Source of the DNA: Clostridium sp. Cult1
GTDB taxonomy: Bacteria; Bacillota; Clostridia; Tissierellales; Tepidimicrobiaceae
Direction of reading: 5' to 3'
Assembly (NCBI RefSeq): GCF_021655095.1
Contig: NZ_PPXW01000001.1
Span: forward strand, 1,588,406-1,652,405
Length of the DNA stretch: 64,000 nt
Below the pieces are notes generated by a model. It made no database searches and was not told where the DNA came from. It saw only the letters and a program-made list of their open reading frames with translations. Within the stretch, counting starts at the first letter, position 1. Each line of letters starts with the position of its first letter. Both the position numbers and the translations under genes were made by a program. This document shows positions 24,803 to 32,186 of this stretch, in pieces.

Positions 24803-25996
24803 TTAGTCGCTTTCTACAATATTTTTAATTCTTTCAAGTCCTTTCTCTATGTTTTCCATAGATGTTGCATAAGATAATCTTATATAATCATCATCACCAA
24901 ATCCTATTCCAGGAATTACTGCAACCATTCCTTTATCAAGTAGTATTTTTGCTAAATCCAAAGAATTATTTATTTTAGTCCCTCCAATAGTCTTTCCTTT
25001 TAGTTGAGTAATATTAATCATAACGTAAAATGCTCCCTTTGGCTTTCTACAATTAAGCCCTTCTATGGAATTTATTTTTTCCACCATAAAGTTTCTTCTT
25101 TTATTGAACTGCTCTTTCATTTCATAAATACTACTCTGATCTCCTAATAAGCCTTCTACACTAGCATATTGAGATATTGAGCAAGGATTAGAAGTAGTGT
25201 GGCTTTGAATATTGCTCATTATTTTTGTTATATCTTCATGAGCTGCTGCAAATCCAATTCTCCATCCTGTCATAGCATAAGCTTTAGACATTCCATTTAT
25301 TACTATTGTGAGTTTCTTTATATCAGGGTTAATCGAAGCAATACTTATATGTTCTCCGTCATATACTAATTTTTCATAAATCTCATCAGATATAACGAAT
25401 ATATTATTTTTAATAGCCCAATTTGCAATCTCTATTAACTCTTGTTTTTCATAAATTGCTCCTGTTGGATTGCTTGGACTATTTAATATTAAAGCTTTCG
25501 TTTTATCTGTTAAAGCTTGATCTAAATCTGCCATTGTAAATTTAAAATCATTTTCTTCCTTAGTTTTTATGTATACGGGATTTCCGCCAGATATTTTGAT
25601 TAGCTCAGGATAACTAACCCAGTATGGAACACTTACTATTACTTCATCTCCAGGATTTATAATTGCCATTAAAGCATTATATATTGAATGCTTAGCTCCA
25701 CTAGATATAGTGATATTGCTGGTCGTATAATCTAGGTTGTTTTCGGATTTGAATTTTTTACATATAGCCTTTTTTAACTCTATAATTCCTGATGCTGGTG
25801 TATATCTAGTCATCCCTTCGTTAATTGCTCTAATTCCCTCATTCCTGATATTTTCAGGAGTATTAAAATCTGGTTCTCCTGCCCCAAAACTTATTACGTC
25901 TAATCCTTCTGCTTTCATAGCTTTTGCCTTAGCAGTAATTTCTAATGTTACAGATGGTGAGATTTTTAATCCTTTTTCTGATAAACTTAAGTTCAT
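24803..25996 (-). CDS. Class I/II PLP aminotransferase (aspartate-type)
   Basis: A 397-residue fold-type I aminotransferase, close to bacterial type-Ib aspartate aminotransferases. Visible features: FGAGEPDFNTP near the N-terminus, RYTPASGI, SSGAKHSIYNAL, LNSPSNPTGAIY, SDEIYEKLVYDG, the PLP lysine in NGMSKAYAMTGWRIGF, and a C-terminal IRLSYATS with the carboxylate-binding arginine. Aspartate or aromatic 2-oxoacid specificity cannot be settled. The ATG has GGAGGG upstream. It is flanked by a padR regulator and the ThiF-like gene, with gaps of 78 and 115 bases, so is probably transcribed on its own. Confidence 0.88.
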   Translation of the reverse strand: MNLSLSEKGLKISPSVTLEITAKAKAMKAEGLDVISFGAGEPDFNTPENIRNEGIRAINEGMTRYTPASGIIELKKAICKKFKSENNLDYTTSNITISSGAKHSIYNALMAIINPGDEVIVSVPYWVSYPELIKISGGNPVYIKTKEENDFKFTMADLDQALTDKTKALILNSPSNPTGAIYEKQELIEIANWAIKNNIFVISDEIYEKLVYDGEHISIASINPDIKKLTIVINGMSKAYAMTGWRIGFAAAHEDITKIMSNIQSHTTSNPCSISQYASVEGLLGDQSSIYEMKEQFNKRRNFMVEKINSIEGLNCRKPKGAFYVMINITQLKGKTIGGTKINNSLDLAKILLDKGMVAVIPGIGFGDDDYIRLSYATSMENIEKGLERIKNIVESD

Positions 25997-26074
25997 AATA
26001 AAGCCCTCCTATTTTGTTTAATATTAATATAGCTTATCATTAGAGTAAAAATATATTTTATATATAAATTAAAA

Positions 26075-26464
26075 TCATAGTTTCATCCCATAAATATCTT
26101 TTAATACACTTTTAACAATAGACAAAGAGTCCTCAAAACTAGATTTATATTGCAATAAAATAATTTGATAATGTTTATACCCATCATCTGTTAATCGATA
26201 CCTTCTTATAGATCTTTTATCAGGTTCTTCCCACCATCCAGTAACATATCCTTCCTCTTCTAATTCTCGCAATAAAGGATATACCATTCCAGGGCTTGGC
26301 TCCCATTTGTTATGCAGCCTACTCTTAATTTCCTCTATAATCTCATTTCCATAATAACTTTTTTCCTTTAATAAATGTAAAATATATAATTTTACAAAAG
26401 AAGTAGTACTGATTTTAGAAGGAAACTGCCTGTTTCTTTCACTTTTAAAATTAGAATTTGTCAA
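26075..26464 (-). CDS. PadR family transcriptional regulator
   Basis: A 129-residue winged-helix protein. The PadR domain spans about 22-95 (LYILHLLKEKSYYGNEIIEEI, PSPGMVYPLLRELEEEGYVTGWW, RRYRLTDDGYKHYQ), followed by one dimerisation helix. It starts at TTG 26464 with GGAAGGA upstream; the start codon directly follows the stop of the PHP gene, so the pair is co-translated. PadR regulators often control their own operon or an efflux pump, but no transporter is next to it. Ligand and target are unknown. The basic, Arg/Lys-rich N-terminal 20 residues are unusual. Confidence 0.82.
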   Translation of the reverse strand: MTNSNFKSERNRQFPSKISTTSFVKLYILHLLKEKSYYGNEIIEEIKSRLHNKWEPSPGMVYPLLRELEEEGYVTGWWEEPDKRSIRRYRLTDDGYKHYQIILLQYKSSFEDSLSIVKSVLKDIYGMKL

Positions 26465-27280
26465 TTAGATCCTTCCTTTCATAATAGGAATATCATAGAT
26501 ATCAATATAATATTTACCTAATAAATAATCCCCATCTATTATATGTCCATGACAATCAGATCCGCCAGTTATTATTACTCCAAGTTTTCTACTAATTTCT
26601 ATTAAAGACTTCACATCCTCATCATTATGTTTTGAATGGATTACTTCTAGTCCATCGATTCTATTATCAATGCAATAATATATAATGTCTTTATCGATTA
26701 AAAGACCAGGATGTGCAAGTACAGCTATGCCATTAGATTCGTGTATTAAGTTAATTGTCTCTACTAATGTGAGTGTATCTCTTTCTACATATGCTGGCAT
26801 ACCTCTATTGAGCCATTTATTAAAAGCATCTTGTATACTAGTAACGTATCCTCGATTAATTAAAGCTCTAGCTATATGAGGCCTACCAATATAATCTTTA
26901 TTAGATAACTTCTTTACTTCATCGATAGTTAATTCCATACCAAGATCATTTATTTTTTTAATCATTTCAAGACCTCTAGCAATACGATTTCTACGTAATC
27001 TTTTAGTAATATCAATTATTTTTTTCTCTTTATAATCTATAAAGTAACCAAGTATATGAACTTCCTCATTCCTAAAAATACATCCGAACTCAATTCCTGG
27101 TATAACTTTAATATTGCCTACTTTATTACTATAAGCAATAGCTGGTTCTACTCCTAAAATAGTATCATGATCTGTAATAGCAATACCATCTATATTCTTT
27201 TTTAAAGCTAAATCTACAACTTGTTCTGGGGCAAGTAACCCATCAGAAAAAGTTGTATGTACATGTAAATCGAAAATCAT
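26465..27280 (-). CDS. PHP domain phosphoesterase (RNase AM/TrpH-like)
   Basis: A 271-residue stand-alone PHP domain. Metal-binding motifs: DLHVHTTFSDG (His6, His8), ITDHDT, GIEFGC, HPGLL, and the C-terminal GGSDCHGH. Family members include the 3',5'-nucleoside bisphosphate phosphatase and 5'-RNase called RNase AM, formerly TrpH/YciV. The full set of metal ligands implies activity, but the substrate is inferred only by similarity. The ATG at 27280 follows AAAGGAGAGT. It is the first gene of a two-gene unit with the PadR gene, whose start codon follows its stop immediately. Confidence 0.85.
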   Translation of the reverse strand: MIFDLHVHTTFSDGLLAPEQVVDLALKKNIDGIAITDHDTILGVEPAIAYSNKVGNIKVIPGIEFGCIFRNEEVHILGYFIDYKEKKIIDITKRLRRNRIARGLEMIKKINDLGMELTIDEVKKLSNKDYIGRPHIARALINRGYVTSIQDAFNKWLNRGMPAYVERDTLTLVETINLIHESNGIAVLAHPGLLIDKDIIYYCIDNRIDGLEVIHSKHNDEDVKSLIEISRKLGVIITGGSDCHGHIIDGDYLLGKYYIDIYDIPIMKGRI

Positions 27281-27385
27281 AATAACTCTCCTTTGTCTTT
27301 TACAATTATATTATATACAATTACCATCCCATGTATCAAGATATATCAAGATATAAATGAATATTTAATGATTTACTATACAATT

Positions 27386-27422
27386 CAAAAATAAAAAACC
27401 TACTATATTTAGTAGGTTTTTT
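27386..27422 (-). terminator. Terminator after the spoVS pair
   Basis: A 12-bp stem (27393-27404 with 27411-27422), 6-base loop, and on the minus strand a T-rich tail (TTTTTTATTTTTG). Confidence 0.8.
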
Positions 27423-27442
27423 CATTTTACTCGCTTTAAAAA

Positions 27443-27703
27443 TTACCTTGGCTCTACGATTAACTTAATAGCTGTCCTTTCTTCGCCATCAATTTCAATG
27501 TCAGTAAAAGCGGGTATACAAATTAGATCGATTCCACTAGGCGCTACGAATCCCCGTGCTATGGCTACTGCTTTAACTGCTTGGTTTAAAGCACCTGCAC
27601 CAATAGCTTGGAGCTCAGCATTACCCTTTTCTCTTAATACACCTGCTAGCGCTCCTGCTACAGAATTTGGACTTGATTTTGCTGATACTTTTAATACATC
27701 CAT
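27443..27703 (-). CDS. spoVS: Stage V sporulation protein S, downstream copy
   Basis: An 86-residue Alba-like small protein, MDVLKVSAKSSPNSVAGALAG at the N-terminus and a conserved DLICIPAFTDIEIDGEER in the C-terminal half. In Bacillus, SpoVS is a nucleic-acid-binding regulator affecting septation and spore coat assembly. This copy lies 24 bases downstream of a nearly identical one and has its own AAGGGGGATG ribosome site. It differs at residue 31 (Leu) and in about ten synonymous positions. It probably depends on the promoter ahead of the upstream copy, followed by a strong terminator. Confidence 0.92.
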   Translation of the reverse strand: MDVLKVSAKSSPNSVAGALAGVLREKGNAELQAIGAGALNQAVKAVAIARGFVAPSGIDLICIPAFTDIEIDGEERTAIKLIVEPR

Positions 27704-27727
27704 TAAAACATCCCCCTTAAGATTTCA

Positions 27728-27988
27728 CTATCTTGGTTCTACGATTAACTTAATAGCTGTCCTTTCTTCACCATCAATTTCAATGTCAGTAAAAGCGGGT
27801 ATACAAATTAGATCGATTCCACTTGGCGCTACGAATCCTCGTGCTATGGCTACTGCTTTAACTGCCTGGTTTAAAGCACCTGCACCAATAGCTTGGATTT
27901 CTGCATTGCCCTTTTCTCTTAATACTCCGGCTAGCGCTCCTGCTACAGAATTTGGACTTGATTTTGCTGATACTTTTAATACATCCAT
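27728..27988 (-). CDS. spoVS: Stage V sporulation protein S, upstream copy
   Basis: An 86-residue SpoVS identical to the next copy except Ile for Leu at residue 31. It lies first behind a sigma-H-type promoter (28068-28040), as expected for a gene expressed on entry into sporulation. AGGGGGAT precedes the ATG. It follows rny in the Bacillus-like order rny-spoVS. With no further paralogue in the window, the pair increases gene dosage rather than diversifying function, judging by the near-identical proteins. Confidence 0.93.
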   Translation of the reverse strand: MDVLKVSAKSSPNSVAGALAGVLREKGNAEIQAIGAGALNQAVKAVAIARGFVAPSGIDLICIPAFTDIEIDGEERTAIKLIVEPR

Positions 27989-28039
27989 TAAAATATCCCC
28001 CTCTACACTATTTTATTAATATATTTTATGTTTATATAT

Positions 28040-28068
28040 TAATTCTACAGTTATTGTTAAAATCCTCT
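28040..28068 (-). promoter_or_regulatory. Sigma-H-type promoter of the spoVS pair
   Basis: Minus strand AGAGGATTT (28068-28060), 11-base spacer, GTAGAATTA (28048-28040). This fits RnAGGAwww-N11-12-RnnGAATww at every informative position and ends about 52 bases before the first spoVS ATG. Confidence 0.7.
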
Positions 28069-28104
28069 TTTATTTTGAAAAATTATAAAAAAAAAACAAA
28101 AGTT

Positions 28105-29634
28105 TTACTTAGCATATTCTATAGCTCTAGTTTCTCTAATAACATTTACCTTTATTTGACCAGGATAATCTAGTTCTGCTTCTATTTTCTTTACTATATC
28201 TCTGGCAGTAAGAACTATTTCATTATCACCTACATCTTCAGGTTTAACCATAATTCTTAATTCTCGACCTGCTTGTATGGCATAAGATTTTTCTATACCT
28301 TCAAAAGAGTTAGCGATTTCCTCCAGCTTCTCTAATCGCTTAATATAAGCTTCTAATGTTTCCCTTCGTGCTCCTGGTCTTGCAGCTGAAATTGCATCTG
28401 CAGCTTGTACTAACACTGCTTCTACTGTACCAGGTTCTGTATCTCCATGATGAGCAGCAATGCAATGTAGTACTTCCCTAGATTCTTTATACCTTCTGGC
28501 TAAATCTACACCTATATCAACATGTGGACCTTCCACTTCATGATCTACTGCTTTACCTATGTCATGAAGTAAACCTGCTCTTTTAGCCACTTTAACATCA
28601 GCACCTAATTCAGAAGCCATAACTCCAGCAAGGTGTGCTACCTCTATAGAATGTCTAAGCACATTTTGTCCATAACTAGTTCTATATTTCAATCTTCCTA
28701 GAAGTTTTATTAATTCAGGATGAAGTCCATGAATCCCTGTATCAAATGCAGCCTGCTCCCCTTCTTCTCTAATAACATTGTCTACATCTTTTTTGGCTTT
28801 TTCCACCATTTCTTCTATCCTTGCAGGATGGATTCTTCCATCAATAATCAATTTTTCTAATGCAATTCTCGCTATTTCCCTTCTAATGGGATCAAATCCG
28901 GACAGCACTACAGCTTCAGGGGTATCATCTATTATTAAATCAATACCTGTTAAAGTTTCTAAAGTTCTAATATTTCTACCTTCTCTACCGATAATTCTAC
29001 CTTTCATTTCATCATTAGGTAAAGCAACAACAGTTACGGTAGATTCTGCCACATGATCTGCTGCACATTTTTGGATGGCACAAGATATTATTTCTCTTGC
29101 TTTCTTTTCTGATTCTTCCTTAGCTTTATTTTCCATCTCCTTAATGAGAAGAGCTGATTCATGCGCTATTTCTTTTTTAATATCATTTAATAATAGCTCT
29201 TTTGCCTCATCGGAAGTTAGGCCTGAAAGTCTTTCTAATTCTTCTACTTGTTTACTATACAATTCCTCAATAAGACCTTCTCTCTGGTCTAGTTCTTTGG
29301 ATTTTCTATCAAGACTATCTTCCTTTTTCTCTAAGGATTCAAGCTTTCTATCTATAGATTCCTCTTTGTGTAATAAACGTCTTTCTTGTTTTTGAATTTC
29401 AGTCCTTCGCTCCCTGTTTTCTCTTTCATTTTCAATTCTTATTCTATGAATTTCTTCCTTTGCTTCTAATAAAAGCTCTTTTTTACTTGTTTCAGCATCC
29501 CTATTTGCATCCTCAATAATTTTTTTAGCTAATTCTTCAGCATTTCCTATTTTTCTTTCACCGATGGTTTTTCTTATATAAAAACCAATAATGATCCCTA
29601 TAATAGCAATTAAGATGTTAATTATAAGATCAAT
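28105..29634 (-). CDS. rny: Ribonuclease Y (probable ATT start)
   Basis: RNase Y, the membrane-bound endonuclease that starts mRNA decay. The continuous frame from 29634 encodes 509 residues, the family length. It has a transmembrane N-terminus ([21 protein letters not shown] cut at about 2-22), a long coiled coil to about 190, a KH domain ([17 protein letters not shown]) and an HD domain ([15 protein letters not shown]). No ATG, GTG or TTG occurs in frame before the TTG at 29262, which would remove the anchor and 124 residues. AGGAGGTG at 29649-29642 is 7-9 bases before ATT 29634, so I take ATT as start; ATC 29640 or GTT 29637 are alternatives. A promoter and hairpins lie upstream. Confidence 0.85.
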   Translation of the reverse strand: MDLIINILIAIIGIIIGFYIRKTIGERKIGNAEELAKKIIEDANRDAETSKKELLLEAKEEIHRIRIENERENRERRTEIQKQERRLLHKEESIDRKLESLEKKEDSLDRKSKELDQREGLIEELYSKQVEELERLSGLTSDEAKELLLNDIKKEIAHESALLIKEMENKAKEESEKKAREIISCAIQKCAADHVAESTVTVVALPNDEMKGRIIGREGRNIRTLETLTGIDLIIDDTPEAVVLSGFDPIRREIARIALEKLIIDGRIHPARIEEMVEKAKKDVDNVIREEGEQAAFDTGIHGLHPELIKLLGRLKYRTSYGQNVLRHSIEVAHLAGVMASELGADVKVAKRAGLLHDIGKAVDHEVEGPHVDIGVDLARRYKESREVLHCIAAHHGDTEPGTVEAVLVQAADAISAARPGARRETLEAYIKRLEKLEEIANSFEGIEKSYAIQAGRELRIMVKPEDVGDNEIVLTARDIVKKIEAELDYPGQIKVNVIRETRAIEYAK

Positions 29635-29711
29635 AACGATGCACCTCCTATTCTATTTAGTTTTCAAGTTTCATACCACATATTCTTTTTAAACAAGATC
29701 ATTAGGTAAAA

Positions 29712-29768
29712 ATATAAACCGAGTAGCTTAGGCCTTCGGCTTATATAGCATACAAATGAATTTTGTAT
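29712..29768 (-). promoter_or_regulatory. Structured leader of rny (two hairpins)
   Basis: Hairpin A: 29750-29756 with 29762-29768 (7 bp, 5-base loop). Hairpin B: 29712-29722 with 29736-29746 (11 bp); on the minus-strand RNA the single imperfect pair becomes G-U, so the helix is complete only in the rny transcript. Confidence 0.55.
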
Positions 29769-29784
29769 ATTTAGGTACGATTAC

Positions 29785-29813
29785 ATTTTATTACTTTTAA
29801 ATAAATATGTCAA
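29785..29813 (-). promoter_or_regulatory. rny promoter
   Basis: Minus strand TTGACA (29813-29808), 17-base spacer, TAAAAT (29790-29785), placed directly after the stop of the split-ATPase C-half. Expected leader is about 145 nt. Confidence 0.75.
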
Positions 29814-29818
29814 GAGGA

Positions 29819-30475
29819 TTAATTAGGCGTTATCTTTTCTATATGACTTTCCGACCCTTTCATACTAACCCTATAAGCATTTGTGCCAATAGATGAAAGA
29901 TGATTATTATGAGTAACCATAATTATTTGTCTATCAAACATCTCTGATGTTTTTTTTAAAAAATCTGCTACATTAAAAATATAATCCTCGCTTACATGTT
30001 TAGCAGGTTCATCTAAAATTAGTGGTCCTTCTATCCTAGGTTTATGAACTTGAAGGAATGCTATACGTAAAGCTAAAGATATGATATCCACGACTCCCCC
30101 ACCGCGGGATTGCTCAGGTTTTGTTTTAATTACAGTATTATCTGCCTCAGTAATAACAAAAAACTCCGCATTTGGTTTCCCATATAGTTCCTCAATTTCT
30201 ATTTTAAATTCTATATTGCTTTCAAAAATATATTGCAAACAATTAGTTACTAACGATTCGATTTGTATTTTCGCTTGATTTCTAGCAAACTCTGAAGTCC
30301 TCTGAAGAAGTAAACTTACTTTTTCTATCAAATCAATTTGTAATTGAATATTTTTTATTAAATCGTTATTCTCATTAATTTGTTCTAATATTTTTTCCTT
30401 TTTACCTTGCTCTTTTGAAATAAAAGAATCAATTTTATTTATATAACCATCTAAAGTTTCATAACTATTTATCAT
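29819..30475 (-). CDS. Split Rad50/SbcC-like ATPase, C-terminal half
   Basis: A 218-residue protein that looks like the C-terminal lobe of a Rad50/SbcC-type ABC ATPase. A coiled coil (about 10-75) leads into the ATPase fold with a signature-like QSRGGGVVDIISLALRIAF, Walker B GPLILDEPAKHV and the H-loop IIMVTHNNHL. It has no Walker A; that is supplied by the separately encoded N-half (30743-32185). Four bases separate it from the small coiled-coil gene and no strong Shine-Dalgarno is present, so translation is probably coupled. The rny promoter follows at once. ATP binding would need both halves together. Confidence 0.78.
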   Translation of the reverse strand: MINSYETLDGYINKIDSFISKEQGKKEKILEQINENNDLIKNIQLQIDLIEKVSLLLQRTSEFARNQAKIQIESLVTNCLQYIFESNIEFKIEIEELYGKPNAEFFVITEADNTVIKTKPEQSRGGGVVDIISLALRIAFLQVHKPRIEGPLILDEPAKHVSEDYIFNVADFLKKTSEMFDRQIIMVTHNNHLSSIGTNAYRVSMKGSESHIEKITPN

Positions 30476-30479
30476 TGTA

Positions 30480-30731
30480 TCACTTCTTTTCTAGAATATC
30501 CTTTGGTAATAATCTATTTGCTTCTTTAAACAGTCCGTCTATTTCTGACTGTAATCTTTTAATTTCCTCTTCTAATTCATCAGGATTTACTCCTAATTCT
30601 TTTAGTTCTCTTATAATTTCTTGTTGTTGATTGTTAAGTTGCTCTAGTCTGGCCTCAGCTCTATACTTTAAACTTTTTGCCTTTTCAAGATTTTCCCGTA
30701 ATTCATTAAGATCCTTTTCATAATCTTTCAA
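30480..30731 (-). CDS. Small coiled-coil protein of the split Rad50-like operon
   Basis: An 83-residue, highly charged protein made almost entirely of heptad-like helix in two stretches (about 2-45 and 50-80) joined by ELGVNPDEL, a likely turn. It has no cysteine and no hydrophobic segment. It is translated from TTG 30731 behind a good AGGAGG, so it is a deliberate gene and not a frameshifted piece of the upstream one. Between the two ATPase halves, it could provide or brace part of the second coiled-coil arm. I do not recognise a named family. Confidence 0.7.
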   Translation of the reverse strand: MKDYEKDLNELRENLEKAKSLKYRAEARLEQLNNQQQEIIRELKELGVNPDELEEEIKRLQSEIDGLFKEANRLLPKDILEKK

Positions 30732-30742
30732 GATTTTTCCTC

Positions 30743-32185
30743 CTATCTATAGTTATTTATTATCTCCTCAATTCTATACTTATCAATATCACTAAAACAT
30801 AGAGGACATACCTCTAATTTGGATAAAATTGTTTTATATTGCTTTAAATGAATACTCATTTCCTTTTTTACTTTTGACAAACCCTTTTCAATTTCAAATT
30901 TTCTAGTTATAGTAGCATAATATTTACTGTAATAATCCTTTAATTGATTTAACTGATTGATTTTAAAATCTAACAAACTTTCAATCTGAGAAATGTTGTC
31001 AATAAGGGACAATTTTTCTATATAAGTTTTTCCAACAGCAAGGCTTCTATTGATGTTATCAAATTGTTCTTTTAAATTTAGCAATTTACTAATTCTTAAG
31101 TACTCCTTTTCAATAATAGCAATCTTTTCTTCTATTTCTTCAGTTTCCTTAAATATTTCCAATATTCTTTTATTGTTTAATATTGAAGTCGAAATTTCAT
31201 CAACTACTTTAGAAACTTTGTATAAATTGTTAGTCCTATTTATAAAGGAGTTTACTTGGTTAGTTATTTCCGATATTTTGTCAATGTTTTTTAAGGTAAC
31301 TAGCAAATTTTTATTATAGTTAATGTCATTTTGAATCCTAATTAATCTATTATATCCATTAAATATAAAATTAAAATCTTTAATTTTATTAGTTAGTTCT
31401 TTTTGAATATCAGTTATTGTATTAAGACTTTCCAATTTATTTAAGTAATCTTTCAATAATGCAATTTCTTTATTTATCTTTATTAAATTCTTCGATATCT
31501 GAACTAATTTATTTAATTTGCTTTGATAATTATAAATATTGTTTCTAATAATTTTTAATTTTTCTGTCTTTGTCTTTAGATCATCCAGATAATCATACTC
31601 TGATAAATTATTTTTTAAATTTTCTAGTATTTCCTCGTGATTTTTTCTCTTAATATTTAAATTTCTAATATCTTTTAATGTATCTTTTAAAGCATCATCT
31701 ATTATATGAACTCCAACTAATCTTCCAATAGCATTAGCTCTAGTTGAATTTTTTTCAGAAAGTAAGAAAGGCCCTTCTAACTGCTCTCCAATATTTATTG
31801 AACTAGATTGGTTACTATCCAAAATTATCTTTCTCATAGAAGTTCTCTCTATTATTTCTCGAGGAACTTTTGTTCCAAACCCTTCAAACACTGTTTCTTT
31901 TCCCTCAGAATCGTATAAATAATAAGCATTCTTAGTTTTATTTCTATATCTCTTAATTTTTGACCCATCACTGAAAACTATTGTTACACTGCACTCGTTC
32001 TCTCCTTCCCGAATAAAAAAATCCCCAGAAGGTTCATTGAATAAAGCCCATTTGATACCTCTGATTATAGCAGTTTTACCATGATCAGATGGACCTACAA
32101 TAACATTTAAATATTGGTCAAATTCAACCTCTGTATATTTATGAGATTGAAAATTTTCTAAAATTATTTTTTTAATATATCTCAT
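30743..32185 (-). CDS. Split Rad50/SbcC-like ATPase, N-terminal half ending at a zinc hook
   Basis: A 480-residue protein. The N-lobe of an SMC/Rad50 ATPase begins IKKIILENFQSHKYTEVEF and has Walker A GPSDHGKT (31-38) and a Q-loop region (ILDSNQSSS). A long coiled coil runs from about 160 to 455. At 460-463 stands CPLC, a Rad50-like zinc-hook motif, and the protein stops 17 residues later. Signature and Walker B motifs are missing and lie in 29819-30475. I start at ATG 32185, one base after the nuclease stop; ATG 32197 sits right on the AGGAG. It is coupled to the Mre11-like gene. Confidence 0.8.
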   Translation of the reverse strand: MRYIKKIILENFQSHKYTEVEFDQYLNVIVGPSDHGKTAIIRGIKWALFNEPSGDFFIREGENECSVTIVFSDGSKIKRYRNKTKNAYYLYDSEGKETVFEGFGTKVPREIIERTSMRKIILDSNQSSSINIGEQLEGPFLLSEKNSTRANAIGRLVGVHIIDDALKDTLKDIRNLNIKRKNHEEILENLKNNLSEYDYLDDLKTKTEKLKIIRNNIYNYQSKLNKLVQISKNLIKINKEIALLKDYLNKLESLNTITDIQKELTNKIKDFNFIFNGYNRLIRIQNDINYNKNLLVTLKNIDKISEITNQVNSFINRTNNLYKVSKVVDEISTSILNNKRILEIFKETEEIEEKIAIIEKEYLRISKLLNLKEQFDNINRSLAVGKTYIEKLSLIDNISQIESLLDFKINQLNQLKDYYSKYYATITRKFEIEKGLSKVKKEMSIHLKQYKTILSKLEVCPLCFSDIDKYRIEEIINNYR

Positions 32186-32186
32186 A

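Larger units (their letters stand above)
27431..28000 (-). repeat. Tandem duplication of the spoVS gene unit
   Basis: Two units with a 285-base period each contain a ribosome site (GGGGGAT or GGGGGAT-like), the 86-codon gene and a short tail. Roughly a dozen mismatches occur over 261 coding bases and only one changes the protein (Leu31 versus Ile31), consistent with a recent duplication under purifying selection or gene conversion. Confidence 0.85.

Noticed and set aside
27498..28019. 173-codon plus-strand frame across both spoVS copies
   Set aside because: It is the antisense of two tandem spoVS genes; its own internal repetition is a shadow of theirs and it has no ribosome site.
28105..29262. 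Short rny starting at TTG 29262
   Set aside because: It removes the membrane anchor and most of the coiled coil. The upstream frame is open, family-like and preceded by a strong Shine-Dalgarno.
29819..32185. Frameshifted pseudogene of one SbcC
   Set aside because: The N-half and the coil gene have their own good Shine-Dalgarno sites and start codons, and the breaks fall at domain boundaries (after the zinc hook), so separate genes fit better.
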